Shown here one piece after another: positions 1-11,729 of a stretch of DNA of 64,000 nucleotides (the stretch's first letter is position 1; each line of letters begins with the position of its first letter). The DNA is from Kalmusia sp. IMI 367209 (taxonomy: Eukaryota; Ascomycota; Dothideomycetes; Pleosporales; Didymosphaeriaceae): contig JAPEUQ010000022.1 of assembly GCA_027946365.1 (NCBI GenBank), positions 186,001 to 250,000 of the forward strand. The letters are read 5' to 3'. Both the position numbers and the translations under genes were made by a program. The notes under the pieces are model-generated. The model saw nothing but the letters and a program-made list of their open reading frames with translations, had not been told where the DNA came from and did no database searches.

Positions 1-2122
1 TACTGTCGAACTCTTCAAATGATGACCTGTATTCTTTGGAAGGATCTTTGGACAGTTCAGGATCGGTGCGCTGCTTTGGGGGAAGCTTTAAGCCTAGATC
101 GATCGGGGTCATCCTGGTAGACCCATTTGCAGAGGCCGAAGCTTCGAAGGAGCTTCGCGTGAATTCTTCGTGCTCCTCAGCACGATCCTGTCCCCACTTG
201 TTCGGGGTGTCGGGTGTAAAAAGAATTGGGGTTTGCGCCGTTCCGGTTTCTTTGGCCTCTCTTTCCATGAGCTGCTTCATTCTTAGCGCCAACGGCCCAG
301 TGTCATTGTCACCATCTACGATCCTCTGAGTCTTTCGCGAACGACGTTTGTGAGTATCAGAATCGGAATCAGAAGAGTCTGTATGGCTGCCAGCTTGTTT
401 CGAGCCACTCCAAATATGTTTCTTATGCTTGGGACTCTCTGCACGAAAGGTGGGTAGGATCCTCCGTTTGCGACCGCGCTCACTCAAGCCCTCACTCTCA
501 TCGCCGGTAGTATTGTGATTGTCGGCAACCCCAGCCAAGCCCTCAACCCAGCTCTTTCTCCGTGCCTCAGGATATTCCTTACTCGATCGAAGTTGTAGGA
601 AATCTTGCTTCTGCGGCTCTTTCGGCGGAAAGATTTTGCGTCCATGACGATCTTCTACAATGGTCTTATTGTCGCCGTGTTCAAGCCAGTGCGCGTCTGC
701 GAGAAGCTCTTCGATCGTGAATATCCAGACCTTGTTGGGCCTGGCAGGTTTCGGTGGTTCAGCCGCGCTTCCGTGATCTTCGTGATATCTTGGTAAGGCT
801 ACTCCGTCTAGACGGCGGTATGAAGGAGACTGCACCGCCTCCTCGACTCGATCTATCCATTTCCGAACCTCTTGAACATCCGCAAATTCTTCTGGCTGAT
901 GATCGAAAGCCTTCCTTTCGCGAGCTCTGCTCCGGCGGTTGCGTAAGAATTGCAGTGGATTGTAAGGTCGACCGAGCTCGTATTGTGAGTTGATATGAGA
1001 AGGCATACGAGTTAATTGCGCGTGTGGACTGCCAGGAACGTTGTTCGCCATCACAACAAAGTTACCAGGTGCGGAAGAGTCGGGCTTAAGAGGGGGTAGG
1101 AATTCCAGAAGGCGCAGATATTCCACTCTCAACTCGATAAACGCGCGAAACTTGTCCGCTCGCCGCATTGAAGCTTCAGACGGTGTGTACTGCTGCCCTT
1201 GCGCTAACATCGAGCCTCTGCGCTGCATAGACATTGACATGTGGCGCCCCGGGCCCGGAGAGCCTTTGTCGCCGAACGGAGAAATATTCCGAGACACCCT
1301 TCTCTGTTCATTGAAGTATTGTTTGAGATGACCGCTCCCAGTCCCAGGGCTATGGAAGCTCCCATCTCGATGTGTTCCGGACGGCACGCGGGCTTGTGGC
1401 GTGAGCAGTTGACCCGCGTTAAGATTCCGCCGTCGACTCTCGCTCAGATTCAAGGCCATGTGTACGATTTGGTTCGGATCGAATGCCGAACGCGGCGTTG
1501 TTGCCTCGGGAATCTGCCCTCTCTCGTGCGCGGTGGAAGGGACCTCAAGTGCGCCTGTTCTCATCTTTCCAACCTGTATGCCATGCGCTCCATGCTCTTC
1601 GGTATTGACAGAGTCGACCCTACGTTCTGTATCTGCGCCGCCCGCATCAGTCATCCTGACCTCTCGCGACAACGGCGAGCTGTTCGCGGTGCCATATGCT
1701 ACATGATGCTTCTCTACACGTTCGCCTCTATCGTTTCGATGGCTGTCGTGCGAGCTCTGCTTATCTTTTGCGTCCGCCTCACGTCCGCCATTATGCGAAC
1801 GTCGAGCCCGTGAACCGCTGTGAAACGCCGAATCCAGCAAGAAGCCTCCAGATTTGCGATTCCTCTGTTTACGTTGCGCAAAATCCCGTTCCCCGATCGC
1901 GTCCACAGACAGCGGGCTTCCAGAGCTCTGCGAGTGCTCCTCCTGCCTGGTAAGTCTCCCTCCGCTGTTCTGCCTCGACCCTGCCAGGCTGGGGCGCTGC
2001 GAGGAACTGCCCTCCCCGTTGTCTGCGTATTGCCCCGAGTATCTTGAATTCAGCGTCGGCGATGATGCGGCCGAGGGCATAGAGGAAGTCGACGGTCGGC
2101 CCTCGCTCGAGGGGACCGACAT
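1..2122 (-). CDS. Large Ser/Arg-rich protein of unknown function (3' part cut by window edge)
   Basis: A single uninterrupted minus-strand frame of about 707 codons runs from an ATG at 2120-2122 (in-frame TAG just upstream at 2141-2143) off the left edge of the window, so the C-terminus is missing. The first ~400 residues are low-complexity, rich in Ser, Arg, Gly and Asp, and look disordered. A more ordered stretch follows around residues 340-450, containing the segments LGRPYNPLQFLRNRR, VRKWIDRVE and VWIFTIEELLADAHWL; this is the part most likely to be conserved. After it come more charged and Ser/Asp-rich runs (for example SDSDSD). I see no signal peptide or membrane segment. I do not recognise the family and assign no function. 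All the plus-strand frames in this interval are shadows of this gene. Confidence 0.72.
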   Translation of the reverse strand, partial: MSVPSSEGRPSTSSMPSAASSPTLNSRYSGQYADNGEGSSSQRPSLAGSRQNSGGRLTRQEEHSQSSGSPLSVDAIGERDFAQRKQRNRKSGGFLLDSAFHSGSRARRSHNGGREADAKDKQSSHDSHRNDRGERVEKHHVAYGTANSSPLSREVRMTDAGGADTERRVDSVNTEEHGAHGIQVGKMRTGALEVPSTAHERGQIPEATTPRSAFDPNQIVHMALNLSESRRRNLNAGQLLTPQARVPSGTHRDGSFHSPGTGSGHLKQYFNEQRRVSRNISPFGDKGSPGPGRHMSMSMQRRGSMLAQGQQYTPSEASMRRADKFRAFIELRVEYLRLLEFLPPLKPDSSAPGNFVVMANNVPGSPHAQLTRMPSHINSQYELGRPYNPLQFLRNRRSRARERKAFDHQPEEFADVQEVRKWIDRVEEAVQSPSYRRLDGVALPRYHEDHGSAAEPPKPARPNKVWIFTIEELLADAHWLEHGDNKTIVEDRHGRKIFPPKEPQKQDFLQLRSSKEYPEARRKSWVEGLAGVADNHNTTGDESEGLSERGRKRRILPTFRAESPKHKKHIWSGSKQAGSHTDSSDSDSDTHKRRSRKTQRIVDGDNDTGPLALRMKQLMEREAKETGTAQTPILFTPDTPNKWGQDRAEEHEEFTRSSFEASASANGSTRMTPIDLGLKLPPKQRTDPELSKDPSKEYRSSFEEFDS

Positions 2123-2776
2123 GATAGTGACGGTCGGTAGCTATCGTTAGCTCCGTCGGCGAGGGACGCGCATGACTACCGGAGACGCTGCTGCGGATGC
2201 AAACGAGCGCGTTAAGGCTGGGAGGCTGGACGGTCGAATAGCAAACGGCAACGTGTTGAAAAGCGAAAGACGGCGGGCGTATGGGCAGGTGTGGGAGAAC
2301 GCGACTTGGAGCCCATGATCATTCCAGAATTACGGGGTCGGACAGCCATCCACTCACATCCCTACCGATCGACGTCAACGGCTCCTCCTAAGACGGCGCC
2401 CAGCATCGGCTACAACTCCGCGCGCCACATTCCGCGCCGCACGTACTGCACTAGCCACGCATCCAGGGGCTCGAAAAGTGGCACTTGTGTGATTTTTTGC
2501 TTCTGAAGAGAATAAAATTCGATATCCGCGCGAAGAGAAAGCTACCATGCTATGGCGCCATTGTATGCCTGATCCCAGCCCAAAATACAAACGTACAAGG
2601 ATTTAACTGGCTCAGGAGCCAGTACTATAGAAACAATCATCAACAGTTTGCGTACAGTCGCTCCGAACGCCTTAGCCCATGGTTCCAGCTATGCCGCTTC
2701 ATTCAACGCGCTGCTTGTAGAAACGCATACAAATGCTTCGTCGTCTCAAAATTCTCATTGTCACGCTAGAGCTCCT
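2123..2776. other. Intergenic
   Basis: This interval separates the start of the truncated gene from the stop of the lipid phosphatase; both genes are on the minus strand. It should hold the promoter of the first and the 3' UTR of the second. I see no ORF with coding character and no repeat. Confidence 0.6.
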
Positions 2777-4572
2777 TTACACCTGCAGAGCTGTAGTCCC
2801 AGCCGCGTGGGGTGGCACAGCTGGCCCACCTCTGGCTTCCGCTAGGTCTCCCGTTGGGTTCCTGGTAGCCGGAGGAGGCGTTGGAGTAGGTGTTATGCCC
2901 TGTGGGGGATGGTAGCCAGTGTCTGTGACCTGTCCGGCTACAGGATCGTAGGCAGCACCACGCTGACCCGCAAGCGGTCGACCTGATAGAGAGTATGAAG
3001 GTTGCAGTTCAATGTTATCGTCATCTTCTGAAGAGGAATATTCGTAGTTATCGTGTCGGCGTCGGTTATCAGCGAATGGATTCGAGCTGGGGAGCTGTCC
3101 TTGGTATCCGACCACCTTTTGTGAATACGTCGAGCTTACTGTGTCGCTCGGTTGGATGCCACCGAATTCTTGTTGCCTCCGTCTCTGCGACTGTGAAATC
3201 TGTTGACGGAAGACGTTACCAGCATGTTCACCTGCTCCTGGGACTGCCTGATCAGAAGAAAAGCCGGATGACGCTGCCCGCTCTTCGTCTGTAAGTGTTC
3301 TCAAGGGACGCAACGGCTGTACATCATCTACCTCGACAGTCGGCGGAGGCCCTGCCGGTCCCTTGCCCCAACTACGAATAGGATAGGCTCGGCCTTTGCG
3401 CCACGTTTCCGAGACTGGAGGGAAGTATTGGCGATAAGAACCCCACGCGACAAGGATGCCCATCAAACTACCGGAGAGAACATCGAAGGGGTGATGACGG
3501 GCATCCATGATGCGGCTACCGGCGATGAGCGCCGCGCCAAGCGAGGGTACCATGACGATGAACGACTTCCAGACCTCACCCTTGGAATCGAGAACGTGGA
3601 GTTTGGCGGCAAGGTAGATGGAGAGGTAAAAGAGACCAGCAAATGAAACTGTCAACGTTAGAGGTATCCTCCTAACGGTGGTGCGGGGACCTACCGCTAC
3701 TATGCGCCGATGGGAAGCTCTTGAAACCATCTTGCAGGATGTAGCTATCTTTCTGGTCACAATCCGCGACGGTGGATAATATCCCGCTGTACGGGTTTTT
3801 TTTAAAAGCTTCCCAGACATCGCCTTTCACCTTACATCTTCACACAGGGTCAGCAAATACCCCGAGTCTATGTACGTCCAAGTCATCATACCGATCAATG
3901 ATATCTGGCCGAGGCTTTCCAATGGCGTTTTTCAACGCTCCTGCACTCTGGTCAGCACCAACAGTCGTTCTGCACTGTGGACATGTCATACCAGTGATGG
4001 TGAACGCAGCGCCCACACTGAGCATGAGACCGAGGATCCCGCAATTCAGCTCCCAAAGTCTATCCTTCAGCCTGTAGCGGCCAGTAAGGCGCTTCAGCCC
4101 CCCTCTGCCCGTGGGCATGGTCGTCTGGTGCGAGAAGATGCCGTCGATGACCATGGTGTAGAAAGCTATTATGACGATCGGGAAACCGACGGCGAAGATG
4201 GCCGCCATGGTGACGGTGACACGCTCCTTCTCCGCAAACGGGTAGTGGAGGGTCCAATTCTGCAGGGCGAAGGGCTGGTGGAAAGGCTCGATCTTGTCGA
4301 CGATCATGAAGATGGCGAGGAGGACGCTGGGGTGGGTTGGTCAGCCATGCGGAGTATGGGGAAGGAGGTCGCGTGCGGCGACGGGCGCCAGGGTTGCTCA
4401 CAATATAACGACATAGTCGAGGATGTAACTACCTCAATTAGCAAACGGGGGGTGCTCCTTCTGCGTGTGGGTTCACGGCAGGCGCAACGCACGAGAATAT
4501 GACCCTCTTGGGCAGCTTCTTCTTGGAAAACGGCAGGCGCTCGGGGAGCTTGTTCCTACTCCACTCGTCCAT
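2777..4572 (-). CDS. DPP1: DPP1-like diacylglycerol pyrophosphate / phosphatidate phosphatase (PAP2 family)
   Basis: Integral membrane lipid phosphate phosphatase that would dephosphorylate diacylglycerol pyrophosphate and phosphatidate (family knowledge). Six exons: 4493-4572, 4402-4428, 3992-4326, 3892-3940, 3695-3837 and 2777-3648. All introns are GT-AG (46-75 nt) and phases agree, giving 501 aa. The start MDEWSRNKLPERLPF leads into a first membrane segment SYILDYVVIFVLLAIF, as in fungal DPP1 proteins. The three PAP2 signature blocks are visible: KNAIGKPRP (KxxxxxxRP), FPSAHSS, and SRIMDARHHPFDV (SRxxxxxHxxxD). The second block has Ala where the family consensus PSGH has Gly. The long Pro/Ser-rich C-terminal tail has no obvious domain. 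The gene is divergent from the alpha/beta hydrolase at 5341. I am sure of the family, less sure of the substrate. Confidence 0.92.
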
Positions 4573-5340
4573 GGTTGTGCTACCGCATCCAGCCGCGCAG
4601 CAAAAACCTCCGACGCTTCCTCAGGCGCGAACGCTGCGAAGGCTGCTTTGGGGGCCGCGAATACCGAGTGCGCCGGAGGGCGAGGGCGTCGCAGACGTCG
4701 TGGACGTGAATGTTTCGAGCAGGGTCGGTCGTTTGTCGGTCGGGCAAGCAGGCGGCGGTCGCGGCGGACGGCGGGAGTGCGAAAGGGAACCGAAAGAGCG
4801 GCAGGTCAAGACAAGTAAAATAGCACCTCGTTGCAGTTGCAGGCCAGGGTCGTCTCCATCAGCGTCTCCACAGGGAGCTAGGCAGTGTAAAGTGATATTC
4901 AGCGTGGCTGAGGCTGCTGACAGCAGCGCAAGCACCTCCTCTTAGCGTTGGATAGAGTCTCTGGGCAACTTGGCTCGGCGGCGCATATCCATGCCCGCTT
5001 GAGCCCAGGCGCGCCCAGGACCGCAGATCGCACGGGGCTTCCATGCAAAACGTTCGCGGCAAAGACGACGCGCGCGCGCGCGACACCAGTGAAGTCGTGA
5101 AGGCGAGTGCCAGACAGCCACCTGCATCTTTCAGGGCACGCATGCGGCTGCGGCAAGTCTACCGAAATAGCGCGCATCCCCGGCGTGGCGCTGCGAGGGA
5201 CGCGAAAGGCTAGCGTTCCGACTGCGGCTTGTCCCTTGCTTATTCTCAACACCATGCCTTTGGTATCGCCCTATCAGTGCGCGATTACACCCGTTACACG
5301 TTGAGTGGCAGAGTACGTGTCACCGCACATCGCTTCCACC
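4573..5340. promoter_or_regulatory. Shared divergent promoter region
   Basis: 768 bases separate the divergent starts of the lipid phosphatase (-) and the hydrolase (+). The stretch is GC-rich near 5070-5085 with a short alternating CG run. It has no convincing coding frame and no obvious TATA box. Confidence 0.45.
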
Positions 5341-6949
5341 ATGTCCAGCATCCCGGACGCTATACTGCGTTTCAAGCCTCCCATACCTCGTTCCTATTTG
5401 TTTGCAGCCTCGGCATCTCTCGGCGCCTTGCTTTTCTTGACATGTATACAAAGTCCACTCAGTCCGACCAAGTCGAGCACCATCCCTTCGCCGAGAGACA
5501 CTGTGATACCACAGCTCTCTCACGAGGAGATTGAAAACCTACCATATCCGCCCAATGCATTGCCAGGACACAGAGACGTAAGCTCACCGCTGGGTGAGTA
5601 ACCTCGGCAGTGTCCGGCGTTCAATCAGATACTCACCTTTCATCTATTTGTCAGGTAGTACTCGCGTGTACGAATGGGGACCTGAAGATGGACGTAAGGT
5701 ATTGCTTATCCATGGCATTTCGACTCCAAGTATAGCATTGGCCGACTTGGCTCATAGACTGGTGGAGAAGGGGTACCGAGTGATGCTGTTTGGTAGGTCA
5801 GATGTTTCTAAATTCAAATTCGTATCTCTCATTCCTTTCTTCTCCCGTCAGATTTCATCTTTCAGATTTCGTTCTATATAGCTGAAATTGTTTATATTCA
5901 GTGGTTTGGTTCGATCACTCTTTACCATTTTATTTTATTTTATTTTAAATCTTTTTTTCTCCAAATTCACGCCCGCTTCTTTATCCCAACCCTATCCTTC
6001 TCACCCCTCAACATCCATACTCCTGATATGTTCCAAAGATTCGCTCCTCTTATTCAATCAATCATCTAAACCCCATAACCAATACACCGCACCCACTCCT
6101 TCCCCCCATCCCACTCACACCCCACAGACCTCTTCGGCCGCGGCTACTCCAGCACGCCCTCCCCCAGCACCCACCGACACGACTCCTCCCTCTACACGCT
6201 GCAAATCCTCACGGCGCTGCACTCGTCCCCGCTCCCCTGGACCTCCTTCACGCTGATCGGCTACTCCCTCGGCGGCGCCCTCGCCCTAGACTTCGCCTCG
6301 TACTTCCCCCCTTCTCGTCTCCGGCCTGGTCCTCGTCGCGCCCGGCGGCCTCATCCGCACGGCGCACATCACCTGGAAGAGCAGGCTGCTGTACGCGCGC
6401 AGCGGCATCGTTCCTGAATGGCTCGTCGAGCGGCTGGTCGCGAGGAGGCTGTGGACGGGGCCTGAGGTCAAGCGGAGCATGGAGTTTGAGGGCGATGTTG
6501 ATGCTGCTGCTGCTGCGCTTGGTGATGCTGAGGGTAGTAAGGGCGGGTTGAGGTCTGCTGCCGTGTATACGACGAGCCATCACCGCCTCTTGCCTCGTTG
6601 TGCGAATAGCACTGCGTCGAAAGTGGTGGATTGGCAGATTCGCCATCATAAGGGGTTCGTGCCGGCGTTTGTTTCGGCGATACGGTATGCGCCGATTCAC
6701 GGGCAGCAGCAGCGGTGGAGGGTCGTGCGGGAGAACATCGAGGGTGGCGTCGGGGCGCTGAGGAAGGTGTGTTTGGTGCTGGGGGAGACGGATCCGATTA
6801 TTGTTGCTGAGGAGGTGGTGGAAGATGCGAGGGAGGTGTTAGGGGAGGAGAATCTGAGGGTTGAGATTGTGGCGGGCGCGGGGCATGAGGTTGCCATCAG
6901 CCGAGCAGACGAGGTTGTGAGGGTTGTGGAGGAGGAGTTGTTTTCTTGA
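5341..6949 (+). CDS. Alpha/beta hydrolase with N-terminal membrane anchor (apparent 1-base frameshift)
   Basis: Exons 5341-5593, 5655-5792 and 6128-6949; the second intron is long for this locus (335 nt, T-rich). The ATG at 5341 has a good context (caccATGtc). A hydrophobic segment near residues 15-38 is a probable anchor. The fold is clear: LLIHGIS, then FDLFGRGYS, the nucleophile elbow GYSLGG, an acid in GETDP, and a catalytic His in GAGHEV. The reading frame breaks in a run of six C at 6306-6311: the frame before it reads ALDFASYFP and the frame after it reads LVSGLVLVAPGGLI. One C fewer would give a continuous protein of about 403 aa. Either this is a base-call error or the gene is newly broken. 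The substrate is unknown. It converges with the SUR7 gene downstream. Confidence 0.8.
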
Positions 6950-8055
6950 GATGCTCGGCATGGCGAGAAGTGTGATTGAGGTGTAGACATATAGACCGAG
7001 GATAGGATATGGGGTGATTGAGAGGAAGGGAGTGCTTGGTTGGTGGTTTTGCGTGGATTTGTAGAAGCTTAGCTTTGGGGTTGCTTGAAATGTGAAAATG
7101 GCGTGGAAGTTGTAGTGCGAAGTACGAGTTAGCTTAGGAACTGTGTGCATGCTGATGGTTGATGTAGTATACTTTACTACCATATGCAGAAGTGAGTGCA
7201 TCACAGGACATGTTTATACCAGCGGGTACAAGGTCGGTGTAAATCAAAAAGGTGGGGATAGGTACAGCATATCTCGACCAAGCAACCGTTGTCTCCCCAA
7301 TGGAGAAACACCCACTTTGTACCCTAGCCGTACATACCATACATATTCACCCCCATCTCCACTCCCATCCTCCCAGAGATCTCAGCCCAGCCGCAATTCC
7401 CCAAACAAGCAAAACCCAATCTGGCACCCTACCCGTCAGCAAAAAAAAAAACACGCCCCGGGGCATGCATGACCAAGCAACGGCCTAACTTGGAAACCTA
7501 ACCTTGGGGGCCGCACCCATCTCGTGGGTAATACAAGCCGTGTGCTAAGCTCAAGCTGACGGAAAATGCGCCGAGCCCGCCTTTCGCTTTTGGGAGCGGG
7601 TTGCGGCAGGTGTCGTGCTTTCTCGCGCGGGAGGAGCTGGACGAGGAGAATCATTTGCGAGTTGTGTGTGGGCGTGTGCTGGGGGGTGGCTAGCTGGGTT
7701 GTTTGCGCTGTGCATGTTCTAGGCTTGAGGTCGTTGTGATATGATGTAGGGGGAATTCACGATGGGAAAAGAAATGGGCACGAGTGAGGTTTTTTGTATG
7801 CATGAATGCATGGATTCGATGAGGGAGCAGTTCAATAATCTCTCGCGAGATGCATTTTGGATCTCGAGCGGGAGAGTATTTCCCCCAAAAGACAGAAACG
7901 CCCCGTGGTATAGCGAACCCCCCACCCGCGTTGAAAATATAAAAATAAAAACAATCATGCTGATCATGAGTTTCTTCCTCCCCCATCCATCCTTTCTCCC
8001 CGCGCAATCATAAACCAACGATTACTATTTTCCCATCATACACCTCTCACTCCCC
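6950..8055. other. Intergenic between convergent genes
   Basis: Both flanking genes end here, so the interval holds two 3' UTR/terminator regions. It contains a run of A (about 7441-7450). I see no supported gene; the short ORFs have no coding signature. Confidence 0.55.
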
Positions 8056-9193
8056 TTAGACATGCTGAGCCCTAAACGGCTCATACTGGTGTCCCGTCTG
8101 CCCATGCGCATGGCCCATATCATGCAACTGGTGAGCGTTCCCGCTGGCGCCATGGTACGGCGAAGCGACGCGCTCGTACGTGTACGGCGTCTTCTCGACG
8201 ACGACCTTCTTGTGGCCGCTCTTGCCGCTGCAGCAGCAGACGCTGATGAGCCAGAAGAAGCCCGAGGCGATGGAGAAGGCGACGCCGACCCACAGGATGG
8301 ACAGCATCTTGGTGGACATGGAGGCGTTGATGTTGTAGGGCGCGAGCACCGAGTGGAAGACGCCTGTGAGGGTGCCGTAGAGGGCCGTCGAGGTCGAGGC
8401 TGCGGCGATGATGAAGACGGTTTGGGCCTGGGAGCTGAGGGTCAGTATATGATTGTTTTGTGTAATAGAAAATGATGGATATGAAAAAGGTAAATCCGGG
8501 GGGAAAAAAACTTACGGTAGAGACAATGGTGGTGATGAGCGATCCCCACCGGCTGAAAATCGCGCTGATGCCCACCAGCACCTCGGCGATGGTCAGGACG
8601 AGCGCAATCATGTAGCTGACAAACATCCATTTCGAGACCTTGTGGTACGTCTCGATGCCGTTCTGGAAGTCGTCGGGGAAGGCAGTCTGGATGCTCGTGT
8701 TCTTGAGCTTCCAGATGTCGAAGGGATTGAACCAGAAGTAGTTCTGGCGGTCGGTGCAGTGCCAGTCGGTCTCCTTGCCGTCCTTGAGCGTCGCCTCGCA
8801 GTAGTTCCACAGCCCGACTTGGTAGATGTCCTTCATGGTGCCGGCGGAGGCAGCGCCCTTGATGGCGTTGACGAGCTCGCTGTCGCGCGTGACGCCCTCG
8901 GGGAGGTGGTCGATGACATTGTCTGGATCGTTTTTGAAGCCTGATGTATCGGCCTGCACGAAATGCGTCAGTTTGAATTGTTGATTTGCCGGCGAAAGGG
9001 GGGGGGGATCGTTGTCGCGCGAGATTTGGGGGCTGAGGCTGGCGGCGCTACATACCTTGAAGAAGTACAGTTCCCTCGACAGCGAATTCTTCTGGTAGGC
9101 CTGTCCGGACAAGACAATCGCGAGACACAGCAAGCTCGCGATGGTCAACGCCATTGGCGTGAAGATGCACGCGAAACGCCCGACCTTGCCCAT
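8056..9193 (-). CDS. SUR7: SUR7/PalI-family eisosome membrane protein
   Basis: Exons 9056-9193, 8516-8953 and 8056-8427 (introns 102 and 88 nt, all phase 0) give 315 aa. The layout is that of four-pass SUR7/PalI proteins: a first membrane segment at residues ~12-30 (ALTIASLLCLAIVLSG), a large extracytoplasmic loop with LWNYCEA and FWFNPFDIW, then three further segments (MFVSYMIALVLTIAEVLVG; one around TVFIIAAASTSTALYG; MLSILWVGVAFSIASGFFWL). The first loop holds the paired Cys region and Trp residues typical of the family. The tail is cytoplasmic with a CCCS cluster and His/Gly-rich end. Known family members sit at plasma-membrane eisosomes (MCC) or take part in pH signalling; this one is closer to SUR7 by size. 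An overlapping 200-codon frame upstream is not supported. Confidence 0.87.
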
Positions 9194-10285
9194 GATGTCC
9201 TAGCCGTCAAACACAAGTCGTTAAAAAGGTCGAAACCAGGGTCTCTCTTTCTTTCCCCTTGTGACGTATTGAGCGTCAAGAAAAAACGACCGTGTTGTAT
9301 GTCCGGGAAGAAAAAAACCGCTGCGACCCAGATGGAAATGACGGAACGCAAGACAGGAAACAAGCGATGGAGGCGAGAATATGGATAGCAAGACAATTGG
9401 CAGTGCGTAGGGTGCAGCAGGCTTTTGTACGCCGCCTCAGCTCGCGGCCGTTTTGGCTCCCAAGGGGGCTGAGGGGGACAACAAGGGTCCGTGCCGGGCG
9501 GCGGGCAACACGCATCCTGCACTGCTCCACACGCCTGGGCTGAAGGCGCACACCCACGTCCCGCACCAGCCTCAACTGGCCTTGCACCCCCATCGAGTAA
9601 TAAGGTCGCATGGCTGCTGACGAGCCTAGCCGTCTGCGGGAACGCGTCCACCACCTGGCGATGGCGGTGCTGATCGTCCAGGCGAAGGGAAACGCGAATC
9701 CTCGCCGCAGTGACGTTCAGCTGCACGACTAGAGCCTTGACATCCATTGCTCACCGCGGGGGGTAGTCAGCAAAAGTGTATCTTTGATACCCTAAGCCGT
9801 CTTTCCGCATCGGGATGGAATTGTGCGAAGCTCTTGCAACACAGTGTTTCGAACCTCGAAGAGGCCCGCAGCCTTGTGTTGGGAGCAGCGAGACGATCTT
9901 CCCCCCCCCCTCCCCGCCTCGAGGCGACGCAAAGTGACGTGCGCGAACAAATCTCCACAATCAGCCCGGGCTAACGTTGCTCTCTAAGCAATCTTCGCGC
10001 AAACCACACGAAACAGACGCCCAACCACCCTCCCAAATCCTCCCAGCACCATCAAAACCTCGAAGCATGAGCACAAAACACACACGCACAGCACAGTTCC
10101 ACGACTCATGAAATCAAGTGCATGGGGCACAGAACAGCTTCGTTCTTCGGAAAGACCTTTCTCCCGCCTTACCACTTCATACATGTGTCCCAGCATCATC
10201 AGCCAAGCCCACGGGTTAACCTAGCATCTCATGCCCCCCATGCCCATGTAAGCAAAGCAAAAAAATCCGTCTAATTTTAACAGCG

Positions 10286-10306
10286 GGTGCTGGTGCTGGT
10301 GCTGGG
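10286..10306. repeat. GGTGCT hexanucleotide microsatellite
   Basis: Three tandem copies of a GGTGCT-type unit in non-coding sequence. Confidence 0.7.
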
Positions 10307-10978
10307 GGCGGCGAGGGGACACGGGCCTCGCGTCTTGCCCTCTTGCGGCTTCGTGCCAAGCGTGGCGGGCCTCCGTGTCGATTGTGCGGCGCAGCAGTAG
10401 TAGTAGCGAATGCTTGCTATGGTTTGGGCTTTGCTGTGCGTTAAGTTCAAAACACCAAGGACATGGTGTTGCGATGTGTTGTTGGATTCAATGTGTGTAT
10501 GTGTCATGGCAAAGGTGTCGCGGTGAAATGCGTGCGGTGCGTTTGGCAGTGTGTATTCGCTGTGCTGTGCTTTATTTGCGCTGTCGACCCGCCAGGTGCA
10601 CCCAGAGGCCAAGTTCATGCGACGCTGCTACTGCTTGCTGCTGGAGAGCGATCAAGTGCCGACTTTTTCTTGTGCATGTAGCATTCATCAATCTTGCACG
10701 CGTACACACACACACCAGCCCGCAGCAGACGCGGTACCTGTTTGTCTTTTCAGGGCTGCACGTCCAGCGTTGTACCCACCACGTGCAATCCCGAGTCAGT
10801 CCCAAGACGAGACCTTGCGCCTGTGCGACCAGCGAAGCACCCCCACTGATAACCCAAAACCCGCCTTATCAAACCACCCCCGGCAGACGGAAATGCTGGT
10901 ACGCGCACTATGCGATTTATTAAAGAACGGGATGGGTTTTTGGAATATGCTAATTGTCTCAAATTCGCATCTATCTGT

Positions 10979-11000
10979 TCTCTCTCTCTCTTTCTCTCGC
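10979..11000. repeat. CT dinucleotide tract
   Basis: A near-perfect (TC)n run in non-coding sequence. Confidence 0.7.
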
Positions 11001-11729
11001 GTGTGGGCGCTCTCGGCCTACCCTGCGTCAAAAGACGCGCGTCATCTTCCATCCCCACTCGCAGAGCAACGCTCTTCGGATCCCCTCACCATCTGCCCTT
11101 GACACCAATTCCCGCCCACAAGATGCATTTTCAGGTGGTACTACCCCTAGGGGACCTCTCCTCCACCCATGCTCAGGTATATCCTCTCATGCGTACAAAT
11201 ATGCTCTCCCGTGTTCAAAAAATGCTTGCCCGTAACATAAGAAAAATATGGCTTTGTAACAAATGAAAACCCAAGTCTTGAGAGGATCAAGATGCCAACG
11301 GTGGTATATAAAAAATGCTGCCGCCCCGAAGATGCGCACGGGCGTGCAAGAAGCGAAAATGCAAGTCGAGTCCCTCCCCTCCTTGTTTCGCGTACAAATG
11401 CTGCAGATGTCCCCCAAAGAACGCCCGTCGTGTAGTTGTAGACATTAGGCTTTAAGGTAATGTCTAGAAGCGGTGCGCCACAGCCGCCGTAGCGAGCTGC
11501 CTCGCTGTGCCGCCCGTCCAGATATAATGTTGTTACATGCGCGTATCACGCGCTTCAAGCTTTGTTGTGGGGTATCGAAAAGCGCTTCCCTCCTGGATCG
11601 TGAACCTTGGGTGGGTGCCGTCAGATGCGAACTGAACCATAGCCAGGTCTGTCTAGGGGATGATCCTGTGGGATGGCGATCGATTCCGAGAGAGTGAGTG
11701 AAAAAATCAGGGCCAAATCCGTCGACGCT

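Larger units (their letters stand above)
9194..11729. other. Long intergenic stretch
   Basis: About 2.5 kb between the start of SUR7 and the stop of PNG1, so it should contain the SUR7 promoter and the PNG1 3' region. It carries a C run at 9901-9910, a (GGTGCT)-type repeat near 10286 and a CT tract near 10980. Reading frames up to 200 codons exist but are Cys/Arg-rich shadow frames without domains. I see no gene. Confidence 0.5.

Noticed and set aside
1241..1813. 190-codon plus frame
   Set aside because: Antisense shadow of the continuous 707-codon minus frame.
9145..9747. 200-codon minus frame overlapping the SUR7 start
   Set aside because: It overlaps exon 1 and the leader of SUR7 in another frame, is Cys/Arg/Pro-rich, and has no domain or splice sites.
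10375..11102. Two plus frames of about 180 codons
   Set aside because: Cys/His/Arg-rich compositions typical of non-coding GC-rich DNA; they overlap each other and contain microsatellites.
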